Positions 42,770 through 52,287 are shown, numbered from the stretch's first letter. The stretch: 64,000 bases of DNA from an uncultured Selenomonadales bacterium (GCA_937910665.1 CALEPR010000108.1:1-64000); one strand, 5' to 3'. Numbers and translations are program-made. Notes: generated by a model not told the origin, from the sequence alone.

Positions 42770-44881
42770 ATGGCTGTTCCTGAAGAAACTGCAGTGCCGG
42801 TTAGTAGCGGCGGCGGCGAAACTTTTTCGCTAGGTTCATTTATCCAGAAGTACAGTGACGTTTTAATTGCCGTTACTCTTGTTATGATTGTCATAATGAT
42901 GATCATTCCTTTACCGACTGCACTTTTGGACGTTCTGATTTGTTTTAATATTACAATCGCTCTGGTTGTTATCATGAGTGCCATTTACAATGAGGAGGCT
43001 TTGGATTTATCTGTTTTTCCTTCGCTCCTGCTCGTTACAACTTTGTTTCGATTGGCGTTAAATATTTCTTCAACGCGCTTAATTTTGATTAACGGCTATG
43101 CCGGAGAAGTTATCACTGCATTTGGAAATTTTGTCGTCGGCGGTAATCCTGTCGTCGGCTTTATTATGTTTATAATCTTGGTTATCATCAACTTCATAGT
43201 TATCACGAAAGGCTCGGAGCGTGTCGCGGAAGTTTCGGCGCGTTTTACTTTGGACGCTATGCCTGGTAAACAAATGTCAATCGACGCAGACTTGAATCAG
43301 GGCGCGATAACGGACGAAGAAGCGAAAGAACGCCGTGAAAAAATCCAGCGCGAGGCAGACTTTTTCGGGGCGATGGACGGTGCGTCGAAGTTTGTTAAAG
43401 GCGACGCGATCGCCGCGATTATCATAATGTTGATTAACATCGGCGGCGGTTTTGTTATCGGTATGGTTCAGCGCGACATGGAAGCTGTTCAAGCACTTCA
43501 AACCTACACGCTTTTAACTGTCGGCGAAGGTCTTGTCAGTCAAATTCCCGCGCTTTTAATTTCCACAGCAACAGGTATCATTGTTACTCGCGCAGCATCT
43601 GAAGGAAATTTGGGCAACGATATAGTCAAACAACTTTTCAGGAATGAAAGAATATTTTTCATCAACGCAGGTGTTTTAACTGTCTTGGCGATTGTTCCCG
43701 GACTTCCCGGTGTGCCCTTCTTCTCGCTGGCTTGCTTGTGTGCGCTTATCGGTTACAATCTCCACAAAAAAACTCCGTCGCTCACCACTGCGGAGGAGCA
43801 GGAGCAGGCGGCAGAAATTCAAGCAAAGCAAGAGGCAACTCGACCGGAAAATATTGTTTCGCTCCTGCAAGTCGATCCTATGGAATTGGAAATTGGTTAC
43901 AGTTTAATTCCGCTGGTCGATACAGGACAGGGCGGTGACCTTCTCGACAGAATTGTTATGATTCGCCGACAATGTGCGCTTGAACTTGGTTTAGTCGTGC
44001 CTACAATCAGAATACGCGATAATATTCAGATAAAACCTAACGCTTACATTGTCAAGTTGAAGGGAATGGAAATTGCTCGCGGCGAATTGATGTTAGATCA
44101 TTTCTTGGCGATGAACTCCGGCACAGTTTTTGAAGAAGTTCCCGGAATTGAAACGACTGAACCTGCTTTCGGACTCCCCGCGCTCTGGATTCCTGAAAAT
44201 GAACGCGAACAGGCTGAGTTAAATGGTTACACAGTCGTTGACGCAGTTTCTGTTTTGGCGACGCATTTGACTGAAATTATTAAACAACATGCGTCTGAAA
44301 TTCTCGGTCGTCAAGAAACTCAAAATCTTATTGACAACCTTGCGAAAACTCATCAATCTCTGGTCAACGAAGTTGTTCCCGATCTTCTCGGTGTCGGCGA
44401 AATTCAAAAAGTTTTGGCGAACCTCTTGGACGAAAGAATTTCTATTCGCGACATGGCGACGATTATGGAAGTTTTGTCAGACTACGCTCGCGCCACGAAA
44501 GATCCGGAAATTCTTACGGAATATGTTCGCCATGCGATGGCAAGGCAAATTACTCAAATGGTTGTGCAAGACAATACTTTGCCTTGCGTCACTTTGGATC
44601 CCGCGCTTGAAAACAGAATTGTCGGAGGAGTTCAGAGAACTGATCACGGCTCATACGTCAGCCTTGATCCGGATTCGATGCGCCGCTTGACTTCTTCCTT
44701 GCAGGCTGAACTTGACAAACTCAACAACGCAGGTTATTTGCCTGTCGTCTTGACAAGTCCGGCAGTTCGCTTGTACTTCAGGAAATTGGTTTCAAGAAGT
44801 GTCCCGGGACTTGTAATTGTTTCTCACGCAGAAATCGATCCGTCGGTGGAAATTCAAATTCTCGGCGTTGTCAGATTGTAA
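42770..44881 (+). CDS. flhA: Flagellar export protein FlhA
   Basis: A 703-residue main export apparatus protein with about eight transmembrane helices (up to about residue 310) and a large cytoplasmic ring domain that binds chaperone-substrate complexes. The FHIPEP signature region is seen as SIDADLNQGAITDEEAKERR, preceded by FRLALNISSTRLIL. I prefer ATG 42770, with AAGGGAG eight bases upstream; an in-frame ATG at 42716 would add 18 residues but has no ribosome site. Confidence 0.95.
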   Translation: MAVPEETAVPVSSGGGETFSLGSFIQKYSDVLIAVTLVMIVIMMIIPLPTALLDVLICFNITIALVVIMSAIYNEEALDLSVFPSLLLVTTLFRLALNISSTRLILINGYAGEVITAFGNFVVGGNPVVGFIMFIILVIINFIVITKGSERVAEVSARFTLDAMPGKQMSIDADLNQGAITDEEAKERREKIQREADFFGAMDGASKFVKGDAIAAIIIMLINIGGGFVIGMVQRDMEAVQALQTYTLLTVGEGLVSQIPALLISTATGIIVTRAASEGNLGNDIVKQLFRNERIFFINAGVLTVLAIVPGLPGVPFFSLACLCALIGYNLHKKTPSLTTAEEQEQAAEIQAKQEATRPENIVSLLQVDPMELEIGYSLIPLVDTGQGGDLLDRIVMIRRQCALELGLVVPTIRIRDNIQIKPNAYIVKLKGMEIARGELMLDHFLAMNSGTVFEEVPGIETTEPAFGLPALWIPENEREQAELNGYTVVDAVSVLATHLTEIIKQHASEILGRQETQNLIDNLAKTHQSLVNEVVPDLLGVGEIQKVLANLLDERISIRDMATIMEVLSDYARATKDPEILTEYVRHAMARQITQMVVQDNTLPCVTLDPALENRIVGGVQRTDHGSYVSLDPDSMRRLTSSLQAELDKLNNAGYLPVVLTSPAVRLYFRKLVSRSVPGLVIVSHAEIDPSVEIQILGVVRL

Positions 44882-44924
44882 TTTTGCAAAAAAATTTTCT
44901 TTGTAAATAAAAATCTGTTTGTAA

Positions 44925-45016
44925 GAACTTGTGTTCACAAGTTTTAGGGATAAGGGTTAAGAGAAAACTAAATCCTATTCCCTGAAACTGTGAATACAGC
45001 TTCTAAGTTTTTGAAA
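44925..45016 (+). repeat. Inverted-repeat element, copy 2
   Basis: The left end GTGTTCACAAGTTTTAGGGA and the right end TCCCTGAAACTGTGAATAC enclose AAGGGTTAAG-type sequence. It is the same element as at 33.2 kb, here between flhA and flhF. Confidence 0.75.
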
Positions 45017-45039
45017 AATTTTGGTGGTGAATTTAGAAA

Positions 45040-47139
45040 TTGCAGATAAAAGTTTTTAAAGCCGGCACAATGAAGGAAGCGATGGCGGCTATGAAGGCGG
45101 AACTGGGTGACGATGCAGTTATTCTGCACAGCAAAAAATATAAGGAAGGCGGCTTGCTGGGAATCGGCAGCAAGGAAGTTGTAGAAATCACTGCGGCAGT
45201 CGAGGAGTCGTCTTTGCCGAACAAGGAAGTTGCTCCGCGAACTTCTCCGCGACCAACTTTATTTTCAAACGCCGCGAGCAAATACAAGACAAGCGGCACG
45301 GCTGAAGGTTTAGCGAAGGCTTACGAGGATGCGGAAAAAATTTCTTCGCCTGCAGAAAGGTTGAGGAATGTTTCCGCGCGTCCGACGTTGATCAGTTCGG
45401 AAAATTCGCAGAGAGTTACTCAATCCGACGCTTTGGCTGAAAAAGTCGCCGCGAAAAATCAAAAACCTTCGCTTGTGAAAGAAACTTCTGCGCCTGAATC
45501 TGTTTCGGACTTTGAAAAAGTTTTGCAGGAAAATTTGGACGACGATCAACCCGCCGAAGTCGAATCTCAATCCGACGCAGAAATTTTAAATTCGGCTGAG
45601 GAAGTCGATGAGGAAGAAATTTCCGACGAAGTTTCTGAAGAAGAAGTTTGGGAAGAATCTGAAGAAGAACTTGCGGACGAAGAAGAATATTTTGAAAAAG
45701 ATGACGCAGAAAAAATTTCTGACACTGAAGAAGAAAAAATTTCCGACGCTGAAGAAGAAAAAATTTCCGACACTGAAGAAGAAAAAATTTCCGACGCTGA
45801 AGAAGAAAAAATTTCTGACGCTGAAGAAGAAAAAATTTCCGACACTGAAGAAGAAAAAATTTCCGACACTGAAGAAGAAAAAATTTCTGACACTGAAGAA
45901 GAAAAAAATTCTGACACTGAAGAAGAAAAAAATTCTGACACTGAAGAAGAAAAAATTTCCGACACTGATGAAGAAAAAATTTCTGACGCTGATGAAGAAA
46001 AAATTTCTGACGCTGGACAACCTGAACCACTTCCGACACAACCGGGCGCGGAATTGACGCAGGAACAACTTGCACAGGCTCAGGCGATGATGTTCGCGCA
46101 GTTCAATCAAATGCAAATGGCACAGGTGATGCAACAAGCAGTCGCACAGGCTCAGGCGCAGGCTCAACTTCAAGTTGCGGAAATGGCAAAGCAAATGCGC
46201 GAAGTTCATCGGCAACGAATGGAAGCGTCGGGACAAACTTCGCCGCCGACAGCGCAAGCCGAACAGGAAGAACAGGATAAAATTCAGCGGCTGGAAGATG
46301 AAATCTCGCACATGAAAGCGTTGCTCGCGGAAGTTTTGGGAAAGGAAAGCAAGAAAGGCGGAATTTCTCTGCACGAGGCGTTGAGGCGGCAGGAAGTCGA
46401 CGAAGATATTTTGACTGAAATGGCAACTCATGCAGGAGCGGGAGATACTTTGGTCGACAGCAAATCAAGCCGCGCGAAAATGACTTTGTCGGCTTACCTC
46501 AGCGAGCATTTAAGATTTTCGGACGGAATTAAATTGAATCGGCACGGCGTGAGATTGGTTGCCTTGCTGGGAACTACAGGTGTTGGAAAAACTACGACGC
46601 TTGCAAAAATTGCCGCGAAATTTGTTTTGGAACATGGAGTAAATGCGGCTTTAATCACGGCTGACACTTACAGAATTTCTGCGGTGGATCAGCTGAAAAC
46701 TTACTCCGACATTTTAGGTCTGCCTTTGGAAATTGTTTACACTCCGGACGAACTCAAAGCGGCGATCGAAAAACATAAGCATAAAGAATTGGTTTTAATC
46801 GACACGGCGGGAAGAAGTCAGCAAAATGTTCAGCAGATGCGCGAACTTGAAGAATTTTTGCGAGTGAATACCAGAATTGAAAAACATTTAGTCATAAGTG
46901 CGACGACTAAGTTGACCGACGCACAGGAAATTATTAACAAGTTTTCTGAAGTTAATCCTGAAAAAGTTATCGTCACCAAGATTGATGAAACTGCCAGCTT
47001 GGGAATGATTGTAAATTTAATGCGAAATAAAAAATTGGCTCTGTCCTACGTTACGACAGGGCAAAGTGTGCCTGATGACATTGAGTTGGCAACGGCGGAT
47101 ATTTTTACAGATTTGATTTTGCAAAAAGTTGTTGTCTAG
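45040..47139 (+). CDS. flhF: Flagellar placement GTPase FlhF
   Basis: A 699-residue SRP-type GTPase that sets position and number of flagella, working with FlhG. It has the N-terminal B domain (MQIKVFKAGTMKEAMAAMK), an exceptionally long acidic and Gln-rich middle, and a C-terminal NG domain with GTTGVGKTTTLAK, DTYRISAVDQL, DTAGRS and TKIDETASLG. Residues about 224-327 are 13 copies of an octapeptide (EKISDTEE type) from a 24-bp minisatellite. FlhF is often 350-450 residues, so this one is unusually large. The start is TTG 45040 behind GGTGGTGA. Confidence 0.94.
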   Translation: MQIKVFKAGTMKEAMAAMKAELGDDAVILHSKKYKEGGLLGIGSKEVVEITAAVEESSLPNKEVAPRTSPRPTLFSNAASKYKTSGTAEGLAKAYEDAEKISSPAERLRNVSARPTLISSENSQRVTQSDALAEKVAAKNQKPSLVKETSAPESVSDFEKVLQENLDDDQPAEVESQSDAEILNSAEEVDEEEISDEVSEEEVWEESEEELADEEEYFEKDDAEKISDTEEEKISDAEEEKISDTEEEKISDAEEEKISDAEEEKISDTEEEKISDTEEEKISDTEEEKNSDTEEEKNSDTEEEKISDTDEEKISDADEEKISDAGQPEPLPTQPGAELTQEQLAQAQAMMFAQFNQMQMAQVMQQAVAQAQAQAQLQVAEMAKQMREVHRQRMEASGQTSPPTAQAEQEEQDKIQRLEDEISHMKALLAEVLGKESKKGGISLHEALRRQEVDEDILTEMATHAGAGDTLVDSKSSRAKMTLSAYLSEHLRFSDGIKLNRHGVRLVALLGTTGVGKTTTLAKIAAKFVLEHGVNAALITADTYRISAVDQLKTYSDILGLPLEIVYTPDELKAAIEKHKHKELVLIDTAGRSQQNVQQMRELEEFLRVNTRIEKHLVISATTKLTDAQEIINKFSEVNPEKVIVTKIDETASLGMIVNLMRNKKLALSYVTTGQSVPDDIELATADIFTDLILQKVVV
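45709..46020 (+). repeat. 24-bp minisatellite in flhF
   Basis: Thirteen tandem 24-base units encode the octad EKISDTEE with Ala/Thr, Asn/Ile and Asp/Glu variants. The unit length is a multiple of three, so unit gain or loss keeps the frame. Confidence 0.95.
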
Positions 47140-47182
47140 TTTTTAGAGGAAAAAATTTTCACGGACGCATGAGGGAAAAGCC

Positions 47183-48082
47183 ATGACGGATCAAGCATCA
47201 AGGTTGAGAAATTTACTGGAAGAAATGTCGGAGGAGGAAGTCGGCGCAAAAAAAATCGGCGAATTGGATTTAGATGTTGAAGAAAATACTCGCGTCATCG
47301 CAATAACCAGCGGCAAGGGCGGAGTAGGCAAAACAAATTTAGCTGTGAATTTGGCTATCGCTATGCAGACTTCAGGAAAAAAAGTTTTGCTAATCGACGC
47401 TGATATTGGAATGGCTAATGTTAATGTTTTAATGGGGCGAGTGACGAACAGAAGTTTGGTTGACTTGCTGGACGAAGAAATTGAACTTGAGGACGTTGTC
47501 GAGGAAGGTCTGCAAGGTGTGAAATATATTTCAGGCGTGGCAGGAATTGAGGCGGCTTTGAGCGTCAATCGCAGCGATCAAAGAAAAATTCACCGCAAAC
47601 TCAGTCACTGCGGAGAACTTGCCGATATTATAATAATTGACACAGGCGCGGGGCTCAGTCGATATGTCATTGAATTTATTTTGGCCGCGCAGGAAGTTTT
47701 ACTCGTCACGACACCTGAACCGACCGCATTGGCTGACGCTTACGCCGTCGTAAAAGCCTACAGCAAGTACGCAAAGAAACGCAGCATAAAATTAGTAGTC
47801 AACAGAATCCGCGACGAAGAAGAATGTTTTGAAGTCACTGAAAGACTGAATCAGACAACGCAGAAATTTCTAAAATTGTCTGTGGAATGCCTTGGATATG
47901 TTTATGAAGATAGAGCAGTCCGCGCCGCCGTGAAAAATCAAGAGCCATTTATTTTAAGTAAACCAAATTCTTCCGCCGCACTCTGCGTAAAAGCGTTGGC
48001 GAAAAGTTTGTTGACAGGCGAGGAAATGGAGAGCGTTTCAAAAGGTTGGCGAGCGATGTTAGATAGATTGTTTGATTATTAA
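47183..48082 (+). CDS. flhG: Flagellar number regulator FlhG (MinD-like ATPase)
   Basis: A 299-residue ParA/MinD-type ATPase that counters FlhF and limits flagellar number. It has the deviant Walker A SGKGGVGKTN (about residue 39), LLIDADIGMANVNVLMG, IIIDTGAGLS and a short N-terminal region that could touch FlhF. It lacks an obvious long C-terminal amphipathic helix. GAGGGAA precedes the ATG. It is the last gene of the flagellar cluster, followed by a terminator. Confidence 0.94.
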   Translation: MTDQASRLRNLLEEMSEEEVGAKKIGELDLDVEENTRVIAITSGKGGVGKTNLAVNLAIAMQTSGKKVLLIDADIGMANVNVLMGRVTNRSLVDLLDEEIELEDVVEEGLQGVKYISGVAGIEAALSVNRSDQRKIHRKLSHCGELADIIIIDTGAGLSRYVIEFILAAQEVLLVTTPEPTALADAYAVVKAYSKYAKKRSIKLVVNRIRDEEECFEVTERLNQTTQKFLKLSVECLGYVYEDRAVRAAVKNQEPFILSKPNSSAALCVKALAKSLLTGEEMESVSKGWRAMLDRLFDY

Positions 48083-48092
48083 AAAATAAAAA

Positions 48093-48118
48093 AGCCCTCG
48101 CGTAGAGAGCTTTTTTTT
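48093..48118 (+). terminator. Terminator of the flagellar cluster
   Basis: AGCCCTC (48093-48099) pairs with GAGAGCT (48105-48111) with one mismatch, a five-base loop and an eight-base T run. Confidence 0.75.
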
Positions 48119-48203
48119 CAGAAATTTTTTTCAAAAATATTGTAGATAACTTTTTTTTGAAAATGTTGGTTTTATTTAAATTTTGAGAGAGGAGAAAATT
48201 TTA

Positions 48204-49538
48204 ATGCGAATTATAAAAAGTTCTGAAGTCGGTCGAGAAGAAGTCGAAAAAATTTTGCGGAAAAAATCTTTTGATGAAATTGAACTGCCGCAAAAAATTC
48301 GTGAGAGCAACAAAAAAATTTTCGGCGAAGATTTAACCGCCTCAGAACTTGTCAGAAAAATTGTTGGCGATGTCAGGAAATTTGGCGATGCGGCTGTTAT
48401 CGACTATACAAAAAAATTTGACGGAGCGGAAATTTCTGCAGAAAATTTTCAAGTCACTGAGGAAGAATTTTCAGCGGCAGAAAAAGTTTCCGACAAAAAA
48501 ATTGTCGAGTCGCTCAAACGCGCCGCAGAAAATATTTTTTCCTATCACCGCGAACAACTTCCAAAATCTTGGATAACTTATCGCGGAGAAAATTCTATTT
48601 TGGGTCAGTCGATTATTCCTCTGGAAAGGGTCGGCGTTTATGTCCCGGGCGGAACGGCGGCTTATCCTTCAAGCGTTTTGATGAATGTCATTCCTGCGAA
48701 AGTTGCGGGAGTTTCTGAAATTATTATGTCGGTTCCCGCGAAGGTCGGAAAAATAAATCCTTATGTTTTAATCGCGGCGAAAATTGCGGGCGCGGACAAA
48801 ATTTTTAAAATCGGTGGAGCTCAGGCGATAGCGGCGATGGCTTTTGGAACTGAAACAATTCCGCAAGTAAATAAAATTACAGGACCGGGAAATATTTTTG
48901 TCACTCTGGCGAAGAAAGAAGTTTTCGGTCACTGTGATATTGATATGCTTGCCGGGCCGAGCGAAATTTTAATTGTCGCGGACGAAAAAGCAAATCCAAA
49001 TTATGCGGCGGCAGATATGTTGAGTCAAGCCGAACATGATCCGCTTGCTTGCAGTATCGTTATAACGACTTCGGAAAATTTGGCTGAAAAAATTTCTCGC
49101 GAAGTTGAAAAGCAACTTGAAAAACTTCCGCGAAAAGAAATTGCCTCTGCATCAATCGAAAATAACGGCTTGATCATTGTTGCGGAAAATATTTCTGAAG
49201 CGATTGACTTTGCAAATATTTCCGCTCCCGAACACATGGAACTTTTGATCGAGTCACCTTTCAATCTTTTGCCAAAAATAAAAAATGCCGGAGCGATTTT
49301 TCTCGGCGAATTTTCTCCCGAACCGCTCGGCGACTATTTTGCCGGACCGAATCATGTTTTGCCGACAGGCGGCACGGCGAAATTTTATTCCGTCCTCAAC
49401 GTCGAAACTTTTTTGAAACGCACAAGTTTAATTTCCTACGCACAGAAAGATTTATCAAATGCATCGGAAGATATAATTCGACTTGCTCGAGCCGAAGGAC
49501 TTGACGCACACGCAAATGCAATCGAAATCCGAAATTAA
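48204..49538 (+). CDS. hisD: Histidinol dehydrogenase
   Basis: A 444-residue zinc enzyme for the last two oxidation steps of histidine synthesis. It shows [27 protein letters not shown] substrate loop (landmarks [11 protein letters not shown] and [10 protein letters not shown]), [22 protein letters not shown], the Zn ligands around LSQAEHDP, and [11 protein letters not shown] 48204 follows GAGAGGAG. No other his gene is adjacent, so histidine genes are scattered in this genome. A composite repeat follows the stop. Confidence 0.95.
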   Translation: MRIIKSSEVGREEVEKILRKKSFDEIELPQKIRESNKKIFGEDLTASELVRKIVGDVRKFGDAAVIDYTKKFDGAEISAENFQVTEEEFSAAEKVSDKKIVESLKRAAENIFSYHREQLPKSWITYRGENSILGQSIIPLERVGVYVPGGTAAYPSSVLMNVIPAKVAGVSEIIMSVPAKVGKINPYVLIAAKIAGADKIFKIGGAQAIAAMAFGTETIPQVNKITGPGNIFVTLAKKEVFGHCDIDMLAGPSEILIVADEKANPNYAAADMLSQAEHDPLACSIVITTSENLAEKISREVEKQLEKLPRKEIASASIENNGLIIVAENISEAIDFANISAPEHMELLIESPFNLLPKIKNAGAIFLGEFSPEPLGDYFAGPNHVLPTGGTAKFYSVLNVETFLKRTSLISYAQKDLSNASEDIIRLARAEGLDAHANAIEIRN

Positions 49539-49540
49539 GA

Positions 49541-49682
49541 AACTTTATTCACAGAGCTTCTTAGGGGTTAGGAATTAGGGGTTAGTTTAATTAGGAGTGA
49601 GGAATTAAATTTTATTCCTCCTTCCTAATTCCCAATTACTAATTCTTCTAGCCCCGGAACTTTTGAATACAAATTCTAAAAG
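49541..49682 (+). repeat. Composite inverted-repeat element with heptanucleotide core
   Basis: The outer ends (TTATTCACAGAGCTTCTTAGG on the left is close to the ends of the elements at 33.2 and 44.9 kb; the right end is TTGAATACAAATTCTAA) enclose a long palindrome of GGGGTTA/GGAATTA units against TTCCTAA/TTCCCAA units. It joins the two repeat types found in this window. Confidence 0.75.
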
Positions 49683-49713
49683 TTTACAAAAATTTTTTTC
49701 TTTGCCTACACGA

Positions 49714-49741
49714 TTGAAAAATTTCAATCCTATGTTATAAT
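49714..49741 (+). promoter_or_regulatory. Promoter of the glutaredoxin/peroxidase genes
   Basis: TTGAAA (49714-49719), a 16-base spacer and perfect TATAAT (49736-49741), 28 bases before the ATG. Confidence 0.7.
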
Positions 49742-49768
49742 TTTTCCTGCAGAAAGGGGCGTTGTAAA

Positions 49769-49999
49769 ATGGTAAAGGTTTATTCCTTTGAAACTTGTCC
49801 ATGGTGCGACAAGGTCAAGAAATATCTGAAGTCCAAAAACGTAGAGTTTGAAGTTCGCGACATCGAACTCAGCGAAGAGGCTGCAAAAGAGTGCGAAGAA
49901 ATTTCAGGCGACACGACAGTTCCTGTAACGACAGTTGACGGTAAAAATTTTGTTTTGGGGTTCGACAAGGCGAAACTCGATGCGATGCTTGGACTTTAA
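49769..49999 (+). CDS. Glutaredoxin-like protein
   Basis: A 76-residue thioredoxin-fold protein with the redox motif CPWC (about residues 11-14), the cis-Pro in TTVPVTT and a short C-terminal helix. It belongs to the NrdH/small glutaredoxin group and reduces disulfides in the cytoplasm. AGAAAGGGGCG precedes the ATG. The glutathione peroxidase gene follows after 15 bases, so it may recycle that peroxidase. Confidence 0.9.
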   Translation: MVKVYSFETCPWCDKVKKYLKSKNVEFEVRDIELSEEAAKECEEISGDTTVPVTTVDGKNFVLGFDKAKLDAMLGL

Positions 50000-50014
50000 G
50001 GAGGAAAAATTTTT

Positions 50015-50560
50015 ATGTCAATTTATGATTTCACTGTTAAAACTAACAAAGGCGTTGAAAAAAATCTCGGCGACTACAAAGGAAAAGTTTTGCTGATCGT
50101 GAACACCGCTTCTAAGTGCGGTTTCACTCCGCAATTTGAAGGGCTCCAGAAACTTTACAAAACTTACAAAGACAAAGGTTTGGAAATTCTCGGCTTTCCT
50201 TGCAATCAATTCGCGGGACAGGAGCCGGGCAACAACGAAGAAGTTCAAAGTTTTTGCAAGCTGAATTACGGAGTAACTTTCCAGATTTTTGAAAAAGGCG
50301 ACGTACGCGGAGAAACTGCTCAGCCGCTTTTCAAATATCTGACCGAGCAGAAAGGTTTCAAAGGTTTCGACGAAAATCATCCGATCACAAAACCTTTGAT
50401 GGATGCGCTGAAAAATAATTTTCCGGAATTTCTCGAAGGTGACGGAATTAAATGGAACTTCACAAAATTTTTGATTGACCGCGAGGGAAATGTAGTGGAG
50501 CGTTTCGAGCCGACGACAGATCCTGCGGCGATTGCCGACGACATTGAAAAACTTTTGTAA
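50015..50560 (+). CDS. Glutathione peroxidase family protein (Cys type)
   Basis: A 181-residue peroxidase with the active-site [11 protein letters not shown] (peroxidatic Cys near residue 36 in place of selenocysteine), the [13 protein letters not shown] block with Gln, and [10 protein letters not shown] with Trp-Asn-Phe. Bacterial members usually accept electrons from thioredoxin-like proteins, which fits the glutaredoxin gene just upstream. AAGGAGGAAA precedes the ATG. With cydB it points to defence against oxygen in an anaerobe. Confidence 0.94.
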   Translation: MSIYDFTVKTNKGVEKNLGDYKGKVLLIVNTASKCGFTPQFEGLQKLYKTYKDKGLEILGFPCNQFAGQEPGNNEEVQSFCKLNYGVTFQIFEKGDVRGETAQPLFKYLTEQKGFKGFDENHPITKPLMDALKNNFPEFLEGDGIKWNFTKFLIDREGNVVERFEPTTDPAAIADDIEKLL

Positions 50561-50648
50561 ATAAAATTTTTTGACACAGAAACAGAAATTTTTTTATGCT
50601 CTGCAACCGAGTTTGGAGAGTTTTTTTTTTGCGGAGGAGGAAATTTTT

Positions 50649-51557
50649 TTGCAGAAATTAAAAATCGGAACGCGGGGAAGTAAACTTGCTCTCTGGCAGG
50701 CGAAATTTGTTGCAGAAAAATTGCGCGAAAAAAATTTTGATGTCGAACTTGTAAAAATTCAAACTACAGGCGATAAAATTTTAGATGCGCCACTTTCAAA
50801 AATCGGCGGCAAGGGACTTTTCACGAAAGAAATTGAAGTTCAAATGTCGGCAGGAAAAATCGACTTGGCAGTTCACAGCTTGAAAGATGTTCCGACCGAA
50901 CTCCCTGCAGGTTTTAAAATTGCCGCGATAACCAAACGCGCAGAGCCTTTCGACGCATTTGTCAGCGATAAGTTTTCCACGCTTGAAAGTTTACCAAAAA
51001 ATTCAGTAGTCGGCACTTCAAGTTTGCGACGCGCGGCACAAATTTTAAAACTTCGCCCGGACTTGCAGATAAAAAATTTGCGCGGCAACGTCGATACAAG
51101 ATTGAAAAAATTATCTGCCGGAGAATTTGACGCGATAATTTTGGCGCAGGCAGGACTTGAAAGACTTGGCTACAGTTCCAGAATCAAACAAATTTTGACT
51201 GAAATTATTCCTGCGGCAGGTCAAGGCGCACTTGCTATTGAAATTCGCGAGGACGACTTACAGACTTTCAATGCTGTAAAATTTTTGAACGACGCGGACA
51301 CTTGCACGGCTATAAAAGTTGAGCGCGATTTTTTGCAGACAGTCGGCGGCAGTTGTCAAATACCTGTAGGAATCTTCGCTGAAGTTGAGGGAGAAAAAAT
51401 TTCTGCGCGGGCTATTATTTCCTCGACGGACGGAAAAAATTTTGTCGAGGATTTTAAAACTGATTCAGTAAAAAATCTTGCTGACTTCGGAAAAAATTTT
51501 GCTGAAATTTTGCTTGAACGCGGCGGCAGAGAAATTTTGAAGCAGTTAGAAATTTAA
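50649..51557 (+). CDS. hemC: Porphobilinogen deaminase
   Basis: A 302-residue enzyme that joins four porphobilinogen units into hydroxymethylbilane for haem, sirohaem and cobalamin. KIGTRGSKLALWQA opens the protein; LVKIQTTGDKI, AVHSLKDVPT, GTSSLRRAAQ, and the dipyrromethane-binding Cys in GGSCQIPVG follow. TTG 50649 has GGAGGAGGAA upstream; a 26-codon longer frame exists but is unlike the family. Other hem genes are not adjacent. Confidence 0.95.
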   Translation: MQKLKIGTRGSKLALWQAKFVAEKLREKNFDVELVKIQTTGDKILDAPLSKIGGKGLFTKEIEVQMSAGKIDLAVHSLKDVPTELPAGFKIAAITKRAEPFDAFVSDKFSTLESLPKNSVVGTSSLRRAAQILKLRPDLQIKNLRGNVDTRLKKLSAGEFDAIILAQAGLERLGYSSRIKQILTEIIPAAGQGALAIEIREDDLQTFNAVKFLNDADTCTAIKVERDFLQTVGGSCQIPVGIFAEVEGEKISARAIISSTDGKNFVEDFKTDSVKNLADFGKNFAEILLERGGREILKQLEI

Positions 51558-51568
51558 AAATTTTTCAC

Positions 51569-51592
51569 TCCGCACGGTCGGAGATTTTTTTT
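51569..51592 (+). terminator. Terminator after hemC
   Basis: CTCCG/CGGAG (51569-51573, 51580-51584) with loop CACGGT and a T run. It is nearly the same as the terminators at 52.29 and 53.06 kb. Confidence 0.85.
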
Positions 51593-51604
51593 GTAAAATT
51601 TTTG

Positions 51605-51613
51605 TGATATAAT
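51605..51613 (+). promoter_or_regulatory. Extended -10 promoter of PIN module 1
   Basis: TGATATAAT, 25 bases before the GTG start. No -35 match is evident. Confidence 0.5.
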
Positions 51614-51637
51614 GTAAAAAATTTTGTAGGTGATGTT

Positions 51638-52069
51638 GTGAAAATTTACTTGGATAATTGCTGTTATAATCGTCCATTCGATGACCAAAAACAAATTAAA
51701 ATTCAGCTTGAAACTATCGCAAAGTTGCATATTCAAAATAAAATTAAAATCGGCATTTATGACTTAGTTTGGTCTTATGTTTTGGATTATGAAAATAAAA
51801 ATAATCCTTACGATGATAAAAAATTTCAAATTTCTGACTGGCGTTTTATTGCGAAAGAAAATATTTCTGAAGAAAATGAAGAAATTATTTTGACTGCGGA
51901 GAGATTTCAAACCGAAAAAAATTTTAAAACTTATGACGCATTGCATGTTTCTTGCGCGATTTTTGCTAAATGCGATTATTTTATAACAGTCGATAAAAAA
52001 TTGTTGAATACGCATGTTGATGAAATTAAAATTGTCAGTCCGATAAATTTTTTGCAGGAGGTGGAATAA
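51638..52069 (+). CDS. PIN-domain protein, putative toxin (module 1)
   Basis: A 143-residue PIN-fold nuclease candidate. Four acidic residues fit a PIN active site: Asp6 (IYLDNCCYNRPFD), Glu52 (DYENK), Asp100 (TYDALH) and Asp119 (ITVDKK). The DALH...DYFITVDK pattern is typical of VapC-like PIN proteins, which cut tRNA or mRNA. GTG 51638 follows AGGTGATG. A 68-residue partner gene starts directly after its stop. The order toxin-then-partner is the reverse of classical vapBC. Function is inferred, not shown. Confidence 0.75.
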   Translation: MKIYLDNCCYNRPFDDQKQIKIQLETIAKLHIQNKIKIGIYDLVWSYVLDYENKNNPYDDKKFQISDWRFIAKENISEENEEIILTAERFQTEKNFKTYDALHVSCAIFAKCDYFITVDKKLLNTHVDEIKIVSPINFLQEVE

Positions 52070-52276
52070 ATGCAAACAGATAATGCAATCAGACTTGCTG
52101 GAATGAAAATTTTGAGCGAAAAACTTGGAATTGTTGACGCTGAAAGATTTATTACACTGATAAGTCGCGAAAATTTTGATTATACAAAGTGGCGAGAAGA
52201 AAATTTAAATCAAAATATTTCAGTTCGTGAACTCAGCAAGCAAGCAACAGAATATACAAAAAAATTTAAATCCTGA
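52070..52276 (+). CDS. Small partner protein, putative antitoxin (module 1)
   Basis: A 68-residue, mostly helical protein that begins directly after the PIN stop codon with GGAGGTGG upstream. It shares AGMKILSEKLG and DYTKWREE with the partner in module 2 (RGMKLLEENLG, DYTEWRRN). I see no known DNA-binding fold such as AbrB, RHH or Phd. It is a likely antitoxin by position only. Confidence 0.65.
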   Translation: MQTDNAIRLAGMKILSEKLGIVDAERFITLISRENFDYTKWREENLNQNISVRELSKQATEYTKKFKS

Positions 52277-52287
52277 AAACTCTTTCA

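Noticed and set aside
45567..46431. Long open frames on both strands across the flhF repeat
   Set aside because: They arise from the 24-bp periodicity, which keeps every frame free of stops. The encoded sequences are low-complexity shadows and the flhF frame has clear domains on both sides.
9957..49682. Heptad arrays as CRISPR or attachment sites
   Set aside because: There are no constant-length spacers, no cas genes and no integrase. The period is seven bases and the arrays are palindromic, which does not fit CRISPR.
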